Source of the DNA: Brevifilum sp029548365 | GTDB lineage: Bacteria > Chloroflexota > Anaerolineae > Anaerolineales > Anaerolineaceae | NCBI GenBank assembly: GCA_035376985.1 | Contig: DAOSSA010000003.1 | Location: 124,001-188,000, forward strand | Length of the DNA: 64,000 bases | Direction: 5' to 3' | Part shown: in pieces, positions 26,904 to 36,767 of the stretch | Numbering within the stretch: position 1 is the first letter of the stretch | Layout: each line of letters starts with the position of its first letter | Position numbers and translations under genes: made by a program | Notes under the pieces: model-generated | The model's input: only the letters and a program-made list of their open reading frames with translations | Told to the model about the DNA's origin: nothing | The model's database searches: none

Positions 26904-27773
26904 TCAGAAGTATCTTTCTGTCAAATATTTAATAACCCCCGGGTGGTCATCGCGATAGTATCGATCGAGTGTGATGATCAGTTCATGGTAGGTCATCGCA
27001 TGGAAACGAACCCCGTCGGATGTGGCAATTCTGGTAAAATCTTCAACTTCTTCTCTGTGGAAAGCCCCGTCTTTCCCCAGGACATCGTACCAGAGATAGA
27101 GCAGCCTGAATTTATTCTTTCCGACTCCAGCTGTTAACCCCAGGATGTGCTTGATGAGCTGTGCAGCATGCAAGTAGTTATACCGTTTATCATCAGGATT
27201 GATTTCATGGGCTAATTCTTCAAGCGCGCTTAAGCCAGTCCATAGATTTTTGTCAGCCAGGTATTTTGATTTCAAACCACCATGAGCTCTGCCCCCATAA
27301 GCTTCTGAGAATTTGCACTCTACAGCAAAGAGTTTGTATGGGGAAGAGTCATTATTGTGAAAAACAACATCAATGTGCGGGGGAATGATAAATTCGGTTT
27401 TTATATCAAACGTTTCTTCAAAAACGATCGATTTAGAATAATTGCTTGTGCGTTTACAAAAACCACAAGCCGCTGCAATCTCATTGATCAATCCTCGTTT
27501 TTGCCAGTACTGGAAAACGTTGACGCCCAGGGCGGATGAGGAATGCAAAGCTTGCATCTTTGCGGGGCTTTCTTGAGTACCAAGAATTTCCTTCCCGTTT
27601 CCGTTGAGAAATTGTATTTTATTTTCCTCAAGGAGCGGTTCAAACAAGTTTTGATCGAGATCAAGCGTATATGCAGGACGTCCTCTCCTGCCTTTGCTGC
27701 CGATCAAAGGAATATTTCTGTTGTTTGCCCATTGAATTTGCTTAGAAACAATATATTCATAACCAGATAACAT
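26904..27773 (-). CDS. PD-(D/E)XK-type putative restriction endonuclease
   Basis: 289 residues. The nuclease core is visible as PPHIDVVFHNN (about 131-141) followed by LFAVECKFSEAYGG (about 149-162): D-(x)n-ECK, with an upstream Glu in KTEFIIPP. It resembles the PGN_0703-like group of putative restriction endonucleases as I remember it. The C-terminal half (GLKSKYLADKNLWTGLSALEEL..., LLYLWYDVLG, FTRIATSDGVRFHAMTYHEL) is probably the target or partner part. GGAGG lies 7 nt before ATG 27773. It stands alone without a methyltransferase, so a solitary defence or repair nuclease is possible. The IS256-type end lies only 37 nt upstream and may have disturbed its promoter. Confidence 0.7.
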   Translation of the reverse strand: MLSGYEYIVSKQIQWANNRNIPLIGSKGRRGRPAYTLDLDQNLFEPLLEENKIQFLNGNGKEILGTQESPAKMQALHSSSALGVNVFQYWQKRGLINEIAAACGFCKRTSNYSKSIVFEETFDIKTEFIIPPHIDVVFHNNDSSPYKLFAVECKFSEAYGGRAHGGLKSKYLADKNLWTGLSALEELAHEINPDDKRYNYLHAAQLIKHILGLTAGVGKNKFRLLYLWYDVLGKDGAFHREEVEDFTRIATSDGVRFHAMTYHELIITLDRYYRDDHPGVIKYLTERYF

Positions 27774-27809
27774 TTGGCAACCTCCATTAGTTACGAGCTG
27801 GTCAGGTTA

Positions 27810-29121
27810 GTGTAACATTGTTTCTAAGAATTTTGAACCCAGGGTAGATAAAAGAAATAGATCACAATATCCTTTCACAAGATGTCGGTTCAAAATGAAA
27901 GGAGAAAAACTATGGTCTATGAGACAGATTGTTTGTTATGAAGTGAATATTTAGAAGAGCTGGCAGAAAAAGGAATGGAAGGGCTACCAGATCTGATACG
28001 GATTCTGATCAATGAGACCATGCAGATCGAGCGAGAAAACTGTTTGAGCGCCAAGCGTTATGAACGCAGCAAAGATCGCAGAGGATATGCCAATGGCTCC
28101 AAACCCAAAACGGTCAATACAAGATATGGAAAAGTGACCTTTGCAATACCACAAGTACGAGAAGGGAACTTTTATCCCAGCGCCTTGGAAAAGGGGATTC
28201 CTAGCGAACGAGCCTTGACGTTAGCCCTGGCAGAAATGTATGTCCAGGGAGTAAGCACCAGAGATTTGGCAGCGATAACGGAGCGGCTATGCGGTTCAAC
28301 AGACAGTTCTATGCAAGTCAGCCGGGCGGCTAAGAGGCTTGATGAGGAACTTGAGCTTTAGAGCAGCCGACCACTGGGAGAAACCCCTTATTTGTTTCTG
28401 TATGCACGGTATGAGAAGGTCAGACAAGCCGGTCATGTGCGAGATGCGGCTATTTTGATGGACAGTGGCATCAAAAGTTATGTGAAACGCATTATTTTGG
28501 GTGCTTCCTTATTTCTTAACGAAGCAGAGGAGCATTGGCGATCATTTTTAGAAAGCCTGATCGGCCTTGGCTTGTCCGGCGTACGGCTGACTGTGAGTGA
28601 TGATTATGCTGGATTGAAAGCAGCACGCAAGGCCTTATTCACCGGAACCCTTTGGCAGCGATGCTCGTTTCATTTGCTGCTAAATGCACAAAGTTATGTG
28701 CCACGTAGGGCTATGCAAAAGCAGGCTATTGAGGATATACGGATGATCTTCAATGCCCCCAGTAGAGAGAAGGCTGAGGAGTATCTCGCTGAATCTGTTG
28801 AAAAATTTGCTCGGATCGCACCCCGATTAGCTGATTGGATGGAGGTTAATCTTCCTGACGGCTTTTCATTCTTTGCCTTTCCTTTTGATCATTGGAGAAG
28901 AGTTCGAACCTCTAATTGTTTAGAAAGGGTCAGTCAGGAAATCAAACGTCGAACCAGAGTTGTGCGTGTTTTCCCGAATGAGGCCTCTTGCTTGCGATTA
29001 GTTGCAGCTATTTTGATGGAGATTGGAAAGGAATGGGAATTTGGCAGATTTTTTTTACAAATGGAACCTGAATGACGTTTGATGTGAGGATTTGTGACCT
29101 GTTTTACAGAAAAAATGTTGC
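27810..29121 (+). mobile_element. Decayed IS256-type insertion sequence
   Basis: About 1.31 kb. The left end GTGTAACATTGTTTCT (27810-27825) and the inverted right end GCAACATTTTTTCTGTAAAA (read on the minus strand from 29121) match at about 13 of 15 central positions. The transposase frame between them is broken. No clear target duplication was found at the edges, so the insertion is probably old. A related left end occurs alone at 47759-47789. Confidence 0.7.
27912..29075 (+). pseudogene. IS256/MULE-type transposase, inactivated
   Basis: A single reading frame with a good ribosome binding site (GGAG before ATG 27912) but an in-frame TGA at codon 10 (27939-27941) and an in-frame TAG at 28359-28361. 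Translation across them gives EYLEELAEKGMEGLPDL, YANGSKPKTVNTRYGKVTF, MYVQGVSTRDLAAITE, ELEL-stop-SSRPLGETPYLFLYARYEKVR, SDDYAGLKAARKA, QRCSFHLLLNAQSYVPR and LERVSQEIKRRTRV. In active relatives the TAG site is Trp (WRxRPLG), and the residue in FLDARYEKVR that starts the DDE triad is Asp; here it is Tyr (TAT 28401-28403). The second Asp and the Glu remain. The enzyme is therefore dead twice over. Confidence 0.9.
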
Positions 29122-29260
29122 ATAATCTAATTTTATAGTAACAAGATATTAAATAATTTATTGACGACGTTAATAGAATAATGAATTAAAATTATTCGGA
29201 CGTTTCAGTTTCCATAAATTCCATGCCGAGTTTATAAAATAATATATCTATATTCAAATT

Positions 29261-29932
29261 CTAAAACCTATCCGTATTTCTCTTTTTACTTTTCCATGGC
29301 ATAGTTTTATTAATTTTTGTTCTAAAACCAATAAAATCTGGATGATAATTAACATCGATATTGGGATGTTCATGACATACTAGTGCTGCAGTTTTAATGT
29401 TTTCTATTGGTATTCCTTTTGAAAGAATAAGGTTTTTTGCATCCTTAATAGACTGACCGATGAAATTCTGAGCCACGACTAAGAGAATTTTGTCATCTTT
29501 GTTCAGTTCTAATTCTGGTGAAATCAATTCAATACCTTCAATCTGACTTTTTAACCCATGACTATTTGGTTCGGGAGCAAAAAACTTCTTATAATGAACT
29601 ATTGAATTGATCACGCCAATTTTTATTTTTGGTATTGTCTCCTCTGCTTGGGTGTTTTCAATAATACATGCTTTATTAATAAATTCACTGCAAAGCAATC
29701 CCGCAGCCACAATGCCACCCCTACCAATTCCAACAATCACAGATGGAGTGAAAGATTGTTCTTTAACTAAACTAAATACTCTTAAATATGCTTCATTAAC
29801 CTGGTCCCAAGAAATAATCCCACTGATTTGATACCGGTAAATAGCCCTCCAATCAGACCCCCAGATTTGTGGCAAAGCCCCGATGAAACCAACAATGGAA
29901 ATTATTATCAAAATCACCTCCAATATGGTCAT
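29261..29932 (-). CDS. Membrane-anchored phosphoribosyltransferase-like protein
   Basis: 223 residues, AT-rich. Residues 3-22 (ILEVILIIISIVGFIGALPQ) form an N-terminal TM or signal-anchor helix. The rest follows the type I PRTase fold: SPSVIVGIGRGGIVAAGLLCSEF-like block at about 63-83 (the pyrophosphate-loop position) and KILLVVAQNFIGQSIKDAKNLI at about 147-168 where PRTases have the PRPP motif with two acidic residues (VDDxxxTG). Here the acidic pair is replaced (VAQN), so ordinary PRPP chemistry is doubtful. It may bind a nucleotide or act as a sensor. Stop at 29261. It lies 20 nt downstream of the PRK-like gene, so the two form an operon. Confidence 0.6.
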   Translation of the reverse strand: MTILEVILIIISIVGFIGALPQIWGSDWRAIYRYQISGIISWDQVNEAYLRVFSLVKEQSFTPSVIVGIGRGGIVAAGLLCSEFINKACIIENTQAEETIPKIKIGVINSIVHYKKFFAPEPNSHGLKSQIEGIELISPELELNKDDKILLVVAQNFIGQSIKDAKNLILSKGIPIENIKTAALVCHEHPNIDVNYHPDFIGFRTKINKTMPWKSKKRNTDRF

Positions 29933-29952
29933 TGTTTTCCTCCAATAATTGG

Positions 29953-30798
29953 TTATAAACTTAGCATTGAGATAAGTAAAGCTAACGAATTTACAGCTTT
30001 ATTATATGAATAATTCCCTTTAGTATAATAGGGCACTCTCACATCGCGATGATAAATCTGAACTAATAGCTCATTAAGAGCTAACCCAATATTATCATCA
30101 TTAACAAAACATATTTCATACATTACATAACCACACATTGATCTTTCAATAAACTCAACAGAAATTTTGGAGAAGTCTTTAATAATATTTTTAATTGTTT
30201 TCTGCATTTTGTCTGTTATTAATAAACTTGTTTTTGTGGAACTTATCTTAACAACTCTTTCTATGTTCATAACACTGTCTGATATTGATACTTGTGGAAA
30301 GATATATTTTTTTTCATACTCTTCTCTTTTATAGATTTGTTGTATTGCATCAGAATATGAGTAACCCCTTTTAGAAACATCTCTTTTTACTTTCCAGGAT
30401 CTTCTCAAATCTTCTTCAGGATTAACAAAAATAGAAAATTTAATCAAATCTTTTCCAGAAAACGAATTCAAATAATTTGCATGTAAGCCTTCAATGAATA
30501 TAAACTTCTTCGGAACAATTAAGATGGAATCACCAAATGTCCCCTGTGTATGATCATAAGTTGGCATTATTATTGATTTACCGGATTCTAACACTTCAAG
30601 ATGCGAGATTAGTCTTGTGAAATCATTAGCTTCAAATTCATCTGGGTATTGGTTAATCTCTATTCTTTTTTGTCTTGTGTGAAAATGATACCCATCCATA
30701 TCTATATAGGCTACATTGTCTTGACCAAAAATGCTTATAAAACCATTTAGTAAAGTTGACTTTCCTGACGAACTTGCACCGGCTATTGATATTAACAT
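29953..30798 (-). CDS. Phosphoribulokinase/uridine kinase-like P-loop kinase
   Basis: 281 residues, AT-rich. Walker A GASSSGKST (7-15); DMDGYHFHTRQKR (33-45), the substrate-binding D..YH..R block; IEGLHA (102-107), the IEGLH form seen in phosphoribulokinase; and RSWKVKRDVSKRGYS (133-147), the W-K-x-x-RD-x-x-x-RG lid also typical of phosphoribulokinase. The C-terminal ~110 residues have no match I know. It is predicted to phosphorylate a sugar phosphate or nucleoside. No RuBisCO is in sight, so a Calvin role is unlikely. It is co-oriented with and 20 nt upstream of a membrane PRTase-like gene, inside an accessory block. Confidence 0.7.
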   Translation of the reverse strand: MLISIAGASSSGKSTLLNGFISIFGQDNVAYIDMDGYHFHTRQKRIEINQYPDEFEANDFTRLISHLEVLESGKSIIMPTYDHTQGTFGDSILIVPKKFIFIEGLHANYLNSFSGKDLIKFSIFVNPEEDLRRSWKVKRDVSKRGYSYSDAIQQIYKREEYEKKYIFPQVSISDSVMNIERVVKISSTKTSLLITDKMQKTIKNIIKDFSKISVEFIERSMCGYVMYEICFVNDDNIGLALNELLVQIYHRDVRVPYYTKGNYSYNKAVNSLALLISMLSL

Positions 30799-30926
30799 TT
30801 TGTTTATCCATCGATTGTAGATTCAAGTATTAAGTGCAACAGTATTTTTAAGAATACCATGGGTAGATCGAAGTTAATGCATTTACAAGCCTGAAAATTC
30901 AACGATTTTCAAAAAAGCAGATTTCT

Positions 30927-31862
30927 TCAATAGACAATTTCATGAAATTGTCCCCTTAGGCTTGTATTTGCAGGCAGCAGGTCGCCGCCCCAGTCGCTGT
31001 CGTTGAAGGGCGGGTTTGCCATCACATAATCGGCTTTCAGGTCTTTATGGGCGTCGTTGAGGAATGAGCCCTCGTTGTTCCAGCGAATCTGCGATGAATC
31101 GATGCCGCGGATGGCCAGGTTCATCTTCGCCAGGCGCCAGGTGGTCAGGTTGCTCTCCTGCCCGTAGATTGAAATCTGGTTGATTCTGCCCTGATGGTTG
31201 AGGACGAAGGCTTCCGATTGTACAAACATCCCGCCCGACCCGCAACAAGGGTCGAAAACGCGGCCCTCAAAGGGTTCCAGCATCTCCACCAGCAGCCGCA
31301 CCACGGGCCGGGGGGTATAGAACTGCCCGCCCTTTTTCCCCTCCTGCAGGGCAAATTCACCCAGAAAGTATTCAAATACATGCCCCAGCAGGTCTGCGCT
31401 GCGCTGTTGGGCTTCACCCAGGGCGATATTGCTCATCAGGTCAATTAATTCGCCCAGGCTTGTTGGGTCCAGGTTGCCGCGGGCATACACCTTGGGCAAA
31501 ACGCCTTTCAGCGAGGGGTTCTCTTTTTCGATGGCATCCATGGCGTCGTCGATATCCTTGCCAATTCCCGTCTGTTTGGCCTGGGCTTGCAAATAGGACC
31601 AGCGGGCGGTGGGGGGCACAAAGAACACATTTTCCGCGCGGTATTCGTCCCGGTCTTCGGGGTCGGCGCCTTCGTACTCGTCGCTGCCGTTTTTCAGCCG
31701 GGCGTATAAAGCTTCGAAAGCCTCCGAGATGTAGCGCAAGAAAATCAAGCCCAAAACCACATGTTTGTATTCTGCCGCGTCGATGTTTTTCCGCAGTTTA
31801 TCGGCAGCCTTCCAGAGTTGTTTTTCGATCGGCTCGACGGCGTTGTTGGTGTGATTTGCCAT
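30927..31862 (-). pseudogene. hsdM: Type I restriction-modification methylase HsdM, 3'-truncated
   Basis: 311 codons of a protein that is usually about 490-520 residues. Residues 10-140 are the HsdM N-terminal helical domain (EKQLWKAADKLRKNIDAAEYKHVVLGLIFLRYI). GGQFYTPRPVVRLLV precedes the AdoMet motif DPCCGSGGMF (204-213). The catalytic NPPF is at 283-286. Homology stops at about residue 295 (DWGGDLL). The last codons (LPANTSLRGQFHEIVY) are foreign and read through a 20-bp palindrome. No hsdS or hsdR is in the window. ATG 31862 is a normal family start. Without its C-terminal helices and HsdS the remnant should not methylate specifically. Confidence 0.88.
30933..30952. repeat. Perfect 20-bp palindrome at the hsdM break
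   Basis: GACAATTTCATGAAATTGTC equals its own reverse complement. It lies about 25-45 nt from the point where HsdM homology ends and encodes the foreign tail GQFHEIV. It could be a recombination scar, the tip of a lost element or an operator. Confidence 0.6.
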
Positions 31863-31976
31863 AAAATAATCCCTCTAAAATGTCTTGAGAGTAACACAAA
31901 AAAATCTCTGTAAAGAGATTATAACGGATAAAGAACACAAATATAAATTAATTACAAAATAATATTGAAATCAGCA

Positions 31977-32048
31977 TGGGCCCGGTAGGATTCGAACCTA
32001 CGACCAAGCGGTTATGAGCCGCCTGCTCTGCCGCTGAGCTACGGGCCC
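31977..32048 (-). tRNA. tRNA with CAU anticodon (Met elongator or Ile2)
   Basis: The acceptor stem GGGCCCG (32048-32042) pairs 7/7 with CGGGCCC; the discriminator is A. D-arm AGCTCAGCGGCAGAGC; anticodon loop CTCATAA in stem GGCGG/CCGCT; T-arm GTAGGTTCGAATCCTAC. G1-C72 excludes an initiator. The anticodon arm and GGTC variable loop look like tRNA-Ile2 (lysidine-modified CAU) of other bacteria, so Ile2 is at least as likely as elongator Met. Its 3' end faces the accessory block at 26904-31862. Confidence 0.92.
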
Positions 32049-32090
32049 GGCGTGAGTGAACATTATACCATAATGGTGATGGGTTAATCG

Positions 32091-33773
<1,683 letters not shown>

Positions 33774-33811
33774 GTTGAACTCCATGGGATGATTTCTATG
33801 GTCAATGATCA

Positions 33812-33841
33812 TTTGGTGGCACAGCATGCCGTGCCACCAAA
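33812..33841. repeat. Strong hairpin between the FprA gene and glnS
   Basis: TTTGGTGGCAC (33812-33822) and GTGCCACCAAA (33831-33841) form a perfect 11-bp stem with an 8-nt loop. It lies 20 nt past the flavoprotein stop and 39 nt before glnS. There is no T-run on either strand, so it may be an mRNA 3'-end stabiliser or a factor-dependent terminator rather than an intrinsic one. Confidence 0.6.
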
Positions 33842-33861
33842 CCAAATGTTAATGGAAGATA

Positions 33862-35064
33862 TTAAGCGGTCGATTTGACAGCCCGTGCCAGTTGTGAGCC
33901 GATTTCCCGTGCCCGAACCAGGTCTTCCTGTGTAGGTCCGCCCAGGAAATCCATGCTGCTGAGGACCTGCCAGTCCAATTTTTCAGCGATGCGGGCAAAA
34001 TCAGCCTGTGCGCCGCCGCTCCAAGCCTTGCTGCCCAGGTAAGCCGCTGTTTTGTTCGTCATTCGCTTGCGATCAGCCATCATCAGCACGTCCATGGCGG
34101 TTGGGAACAGCCCGCCCTCGTAGGTTGGGGCGGCGACAAGCACGCCGCGCTGAGTCCACAGGCCGGGGAGGATATAGCTGACATGGGTCTTGCGCACATC
34201 GTGCACGCTGACCGGCACGCCCTGCGCGGCGATCCCCTGGAGGGCAGCGTTGAGGGCGTGTTCAGTGTTGCGGTACATGGTGCCGAACAATACCGTGATA
34301 CCCACCTCAGCCGGCTCATGATGGAATTCCGACCAGGCGCGATACAGCTCAATGATGCGCGCGGGATCAGCCCGCCAGATCAGCCCGTGGGAGGGGGCAA
34401 TCATCCGGATTGGCATGTCGACGAACTTCTTCAACGCGCTCAGCACCGATTTGCTGAAGGCAGCCACGATATTGGAAAAATACCGCAGCGCCTCGGTTTC
34501 AAAGAAAGCCAGGTCGGCGTAATCATCATCAAACACGCCCCCGTCCAGCGCGCCATAACCGCCAAAACCATCGCAGGAAAACAGGATGCCTTCTTCCACC
34601 AGGTAAGTCATCATGGTTTCCGGCCAGTGCACAAAGGGCGTATAGACAAAGCGCAGGGTGTACTTTCCGAGGGACAGCTCCTGGTTATTGGAGAGCCGGG
34701 TGGTATTTTCGTCCAGCCCATAAAAATCTTTCAGCATGTCAATTGCCTTCGGCATCCCTAAAATTTGTGCGTTCGGGGCAAATTCCAGAATCCGCTTTAA
34801 TGCGCCGCTGTGATCGGGCTCCATGTGGTTGATGACCACGTAGTCAACCGAAGCCAGGTCAACGACGGCGGACAGTTGACTTAAGTAATCATCGCTGAGT
34901 ATTTCCTTGGAAAGGTCGATCAGGGCGGTCTTTTCGTCCTTGACCAGGTAGGCGTTATAGGAAACCCCAACCTGGCTGATCGGCCATAACCCCTCAAACA
35001 AATCGGTGACGCGGTCATTCACGCCAACCCAGTAGATGCCCGGGCGTATTTCTATGGGTTTCAT
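33862..35064 (-). CDS. fprA: A-type flavoprotein FprA (flavodiiron O2/NO reductase)
   Basis: A two-domain cytosolic flavodiiron protein of 400 residues. Residues 1-250 form the beta-lactamase-like domain with the diiron ligands HMEPDHSG (H-x-E-x-D-H) and HWPETMMTYL, then SPSHGLIWR carrying the last His. Residues 255-395 form the flavodoxin domain (ITVLFGTMYRNTEHALNAAL, VLVAAPTYEGGLFPTAMDVLM). It reduces O2 to water and/or NO to N2O, protecting strict anaerobes. AGGAG precedes ATG 35064 by 5 nt. The gene starts 11 nt after the aldolase stop, so the two share a transcript. The usual rubredoxin partner is not adjacent. Confidence 0.96.
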   Translation of the reverse strand: MKPIEIRPGIYWVGVNDRVTDLFEGLWPISQVGVSYNAYLVKDEKTALIDLSKEILSDDYLSQLSAVVDLASVDYVVINHMEPDHSGALKRILEFAPNAQILGMPKAIDMLKDFYGLDENTTRLSNNQELSLGKYTLRFVYTPFVHWPETMMTYLVEEGILFSCDGFGGYGALDGGVFDDDYADLAFFETEALRYFSNIVAAFSKSVLSALKKFVDMPIRMIAPSHGLIWRADPARIIELYRAWSEFHHEPAEVGITVLFGTMYRNTEHALNAALQGIAAQGVPVSVHDVRKTHVSYILPGLWTQRGVLVAAPTYEGGLFPTAMDVLMMADRKRMTNKTAAYLGSKAWSGGAQADFARIAEKLDWQVLSSMDFLGGPTQEDLVRAREIGSQLARAVKSTA

Positions 35065-35075
35065 CGCAACTCCTT

Positions 35076-36023
35076 TCAGGTAAGCAGGGCGCGCACGGCA
35101 GGGAGCTGGCCTGCGCTGCCCAGGTAGCCGTTCTTTTCGGCAATGAATTTTGCATATTCTTCCATGAAGATTTTGCCAGGGTTGCGCAGGTCAAATACCT
35201 CGGGGTGATCGCGGAAGACTTCGCGGTGCACGCGCGTCCACACCAGGCGACCGTCGGTGTCGATATTGATCTTGGTCACGCCCAGTTGAGCGGCTTGTTT
35301 GAACTGGCTGGCGTCGACGCCTTTAGCGCCTTCCAGCTTGCCGCCAGCCGCGTTGATGCGGGCGACCTCATCCTGGGGCACAGAACTGGATCCGTGCATG
35401 ACCAGCGGAAAGCCGGGCAGCTCTTTCTGGATATCCGCCAGCACGTCAAAATGCAGCGATTGCGAACCGGAGAATTTGAACGCGCCGTGACTGGTGCCAA
35501 TGGCCACAGCCAGGGAATCACAACCGGAGCGTTCCACGAACTCGCGTGCCTGTTTGGGATCGGTGAGTTTGGCGTCTGCTTCTGCCACCTGGACGTGCTC
35601 TTCCACGCCGCCCAACTGGCCCAGTTCAGCTTCAACCACGATGCCCCGAGCATGGGCAGCATCGACCACGCGCCGGGTGATGGCGATATTGGTCTCAAAA
35701 TCCTCGTGGCTGGCATCGATCATCACCGAGCTGTAGAAGCCCGACTCGATACAGTCCATGGCTGTTTCTTCATCGCCATGGTCAAGATGCACAGCAAAGA
35801 TGGCTTCCGGGAAGACCTCGTCTGCGCTGCGGATCAAACCTTCCAGCAGCACCTTGTCGGAGTACGAGCGAGCGCCCTTGCTGATCTGGATGATAAACGG
35901 CGCCTGCGAGCGCAGGTTGCCGCTGAACAACCCCACGGTTTGCTCCAGGTTGTTGATATTGTAGGCGCCAATGGCATACTTGCCATACGCGGCTTCAAAT
36001 AATTTCTTGGTTGTAACGATCAT
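35076..36023 (-). CDS. fba: Class II fructose-bisphosphate aldolase
   Basis: Zn-dependent glycolytic/gluconeogenic aldolase cleaving fructose 1,6-bisphosphate. The start ATG 36023 has AAGGAG 6 nt upstream and gives 315 residues (MIVTTKKLFEAAYGKYAIGAYN). Zn ligand His is in AVHLDHGDEE. VMIDASHEDFETNI, VEAELGQLGGVEEHV, AIGTSHGAFKF and VMHGSSSVPQDEV are the metal and substrate blocks; KINIDTDGRLVWT closes the barrel. Class IIB-type features (INIDTDxR) fit. First in the operon with fprA. Confidence 0.96.
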   Translation of the reverse strand: MIVTTKKLFEAAYGKYAIGAYNINNLEQTVGLFSGNLRSQAPFIIQISKGARSYSDKVLLEGLIRSADEVFPEAIFAVHLDHGDEETAMDCIESGFYSSVMIDASHEDFETNIAITRRVVDAAHARGIVVEAELGQLGGVEEHVQVAEADAKLTDPKQAREFVERSGCDSLAVAIGTSHGAFKFSGSQSLHFDVLADIQKELPGFPLVMHGSSSVPQDEVARINAAGGKLEGAKGVDASQFKQAAQLGVTKINIDTDGRLVWTRVHREVFRDHPEVFDLRNPGKIFMEEYAKFIAEKNGYLGSAGQLPAVRALLT

Positions 36024-36041
36024 TTTTTTCTCCTTAATCAA

Positions 36042-36357
36042 TCATGCGGTGGCTGCTCACTGAAAACGAAACGCAGACCCGCTTGGACACAAACTGAGAT
36101 TAAATTATACCCAGAAAAACTCATCCCTGCCTTTTTGCCGGCTGATCTGCTGAATAAAATATTAGAGGGTGTTAAAAAATAAAATTTGATACCAATGCGT
36201 TATCCAAAATGATAGCAAATTGATCAATGAGAAAATTTGGAAGCTGCTCTCAAAAGCGCCCTTACAAACAAAACCCCCTGCTGCAGCCTTTCAGACGCTA
36301 ACGCCTCTTCCACCAGAAGCAAAACCCATCAGCGAACTACGACCAACTGCGATGACC
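36042..36357. other. Intergenic region with a possible aldolase -10 box
   Basis: 316 nt between fba and the sigma-1.1-like ORF. On the minus strand TATAAT lies at 36109-36104, about 80 nt before the aldolase ATG, but no good -35 is visible. The rest shows no gene, RNA or terminator that I can support. Confidence 0.35.
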
Positions 36358-36576
36358 CTATTTGGCTCCCTCGTCAAAAGCGCTTGCATCGCCATACGGT
36401 ATGCCTGCAGCCAATAAGGCGGCATAGAGCCGGTCAAGTTGGTCCAGGTCCTGGTCAGGCGCAGGCATAACCGCCAGGATATCATCATAGGTCAGGTACC
36501 CCTGTTGCCTGGCGATGTGGAACAAGCGCGCCAGGGGTGAGGCTAATTCGTGGGATGCAGATCGGTGTTCACTCAT
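36358..36576 (-). CDS. Small protein consisting of a sigma-70 region 1.1-like domain
   Basis: 72 residues. Residues 14-64 (LARLFHIARQQGYLTYDDI, then VMPAPDQDLDQLDRLYAALLAAGI) match the pattern of sigma-70 region 1.1 at the start of primary sigma factors: helix, G-[YF]-[LV]-TYDDI-hinge, acidic stretch, YxxLxxxGI helix. There is no region 1.2 or later after the stop codon, and the downstream DNA does not continue as rpoD in any frame. Region 1.1 normally masks the DNA-binding domains of free sigma, so a free copy could modulate RNA polymerase. It could also be an rpoD fragment. No strong ribosome binding site is seen. Confidence 0.6.
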   Translation of the reverse strand: MSEHRSASHELASPLARLFHIARQQGYLTYDDILAVMPAPDQDLDQLDRLYAALLAAGIPYGDASAFDEGAK

Positions 36577-36767
36577 ATTTCTGACCGGTAAGAACCAAAC
36601 TTGGTGGAAGCATTATACTTCCTCTTCAAGTAAGTGTATGTCGCTAAATTTATTATGAGCGGCAACTAGGGCCAACTGACTTCAACAACAGGCTGCAAAA
36701 AGCCAGGGATCAGGTCGAGCATCGTAAAAACGTTTGACCTGATCCCTTTAATTTCTCCTTGAAGGCT

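Noticed and set aside
31460..31864. 134-codon Arg-rich frame antisense to hsdM
   Set aside because: Typical GC-rich shadow; hsdM domain motifs are clear on the other strand.
35205..36002. 265-codon frame antisense to the aldolase
   Set aside because: Shadow of class II aldolase, which is unambiguous.
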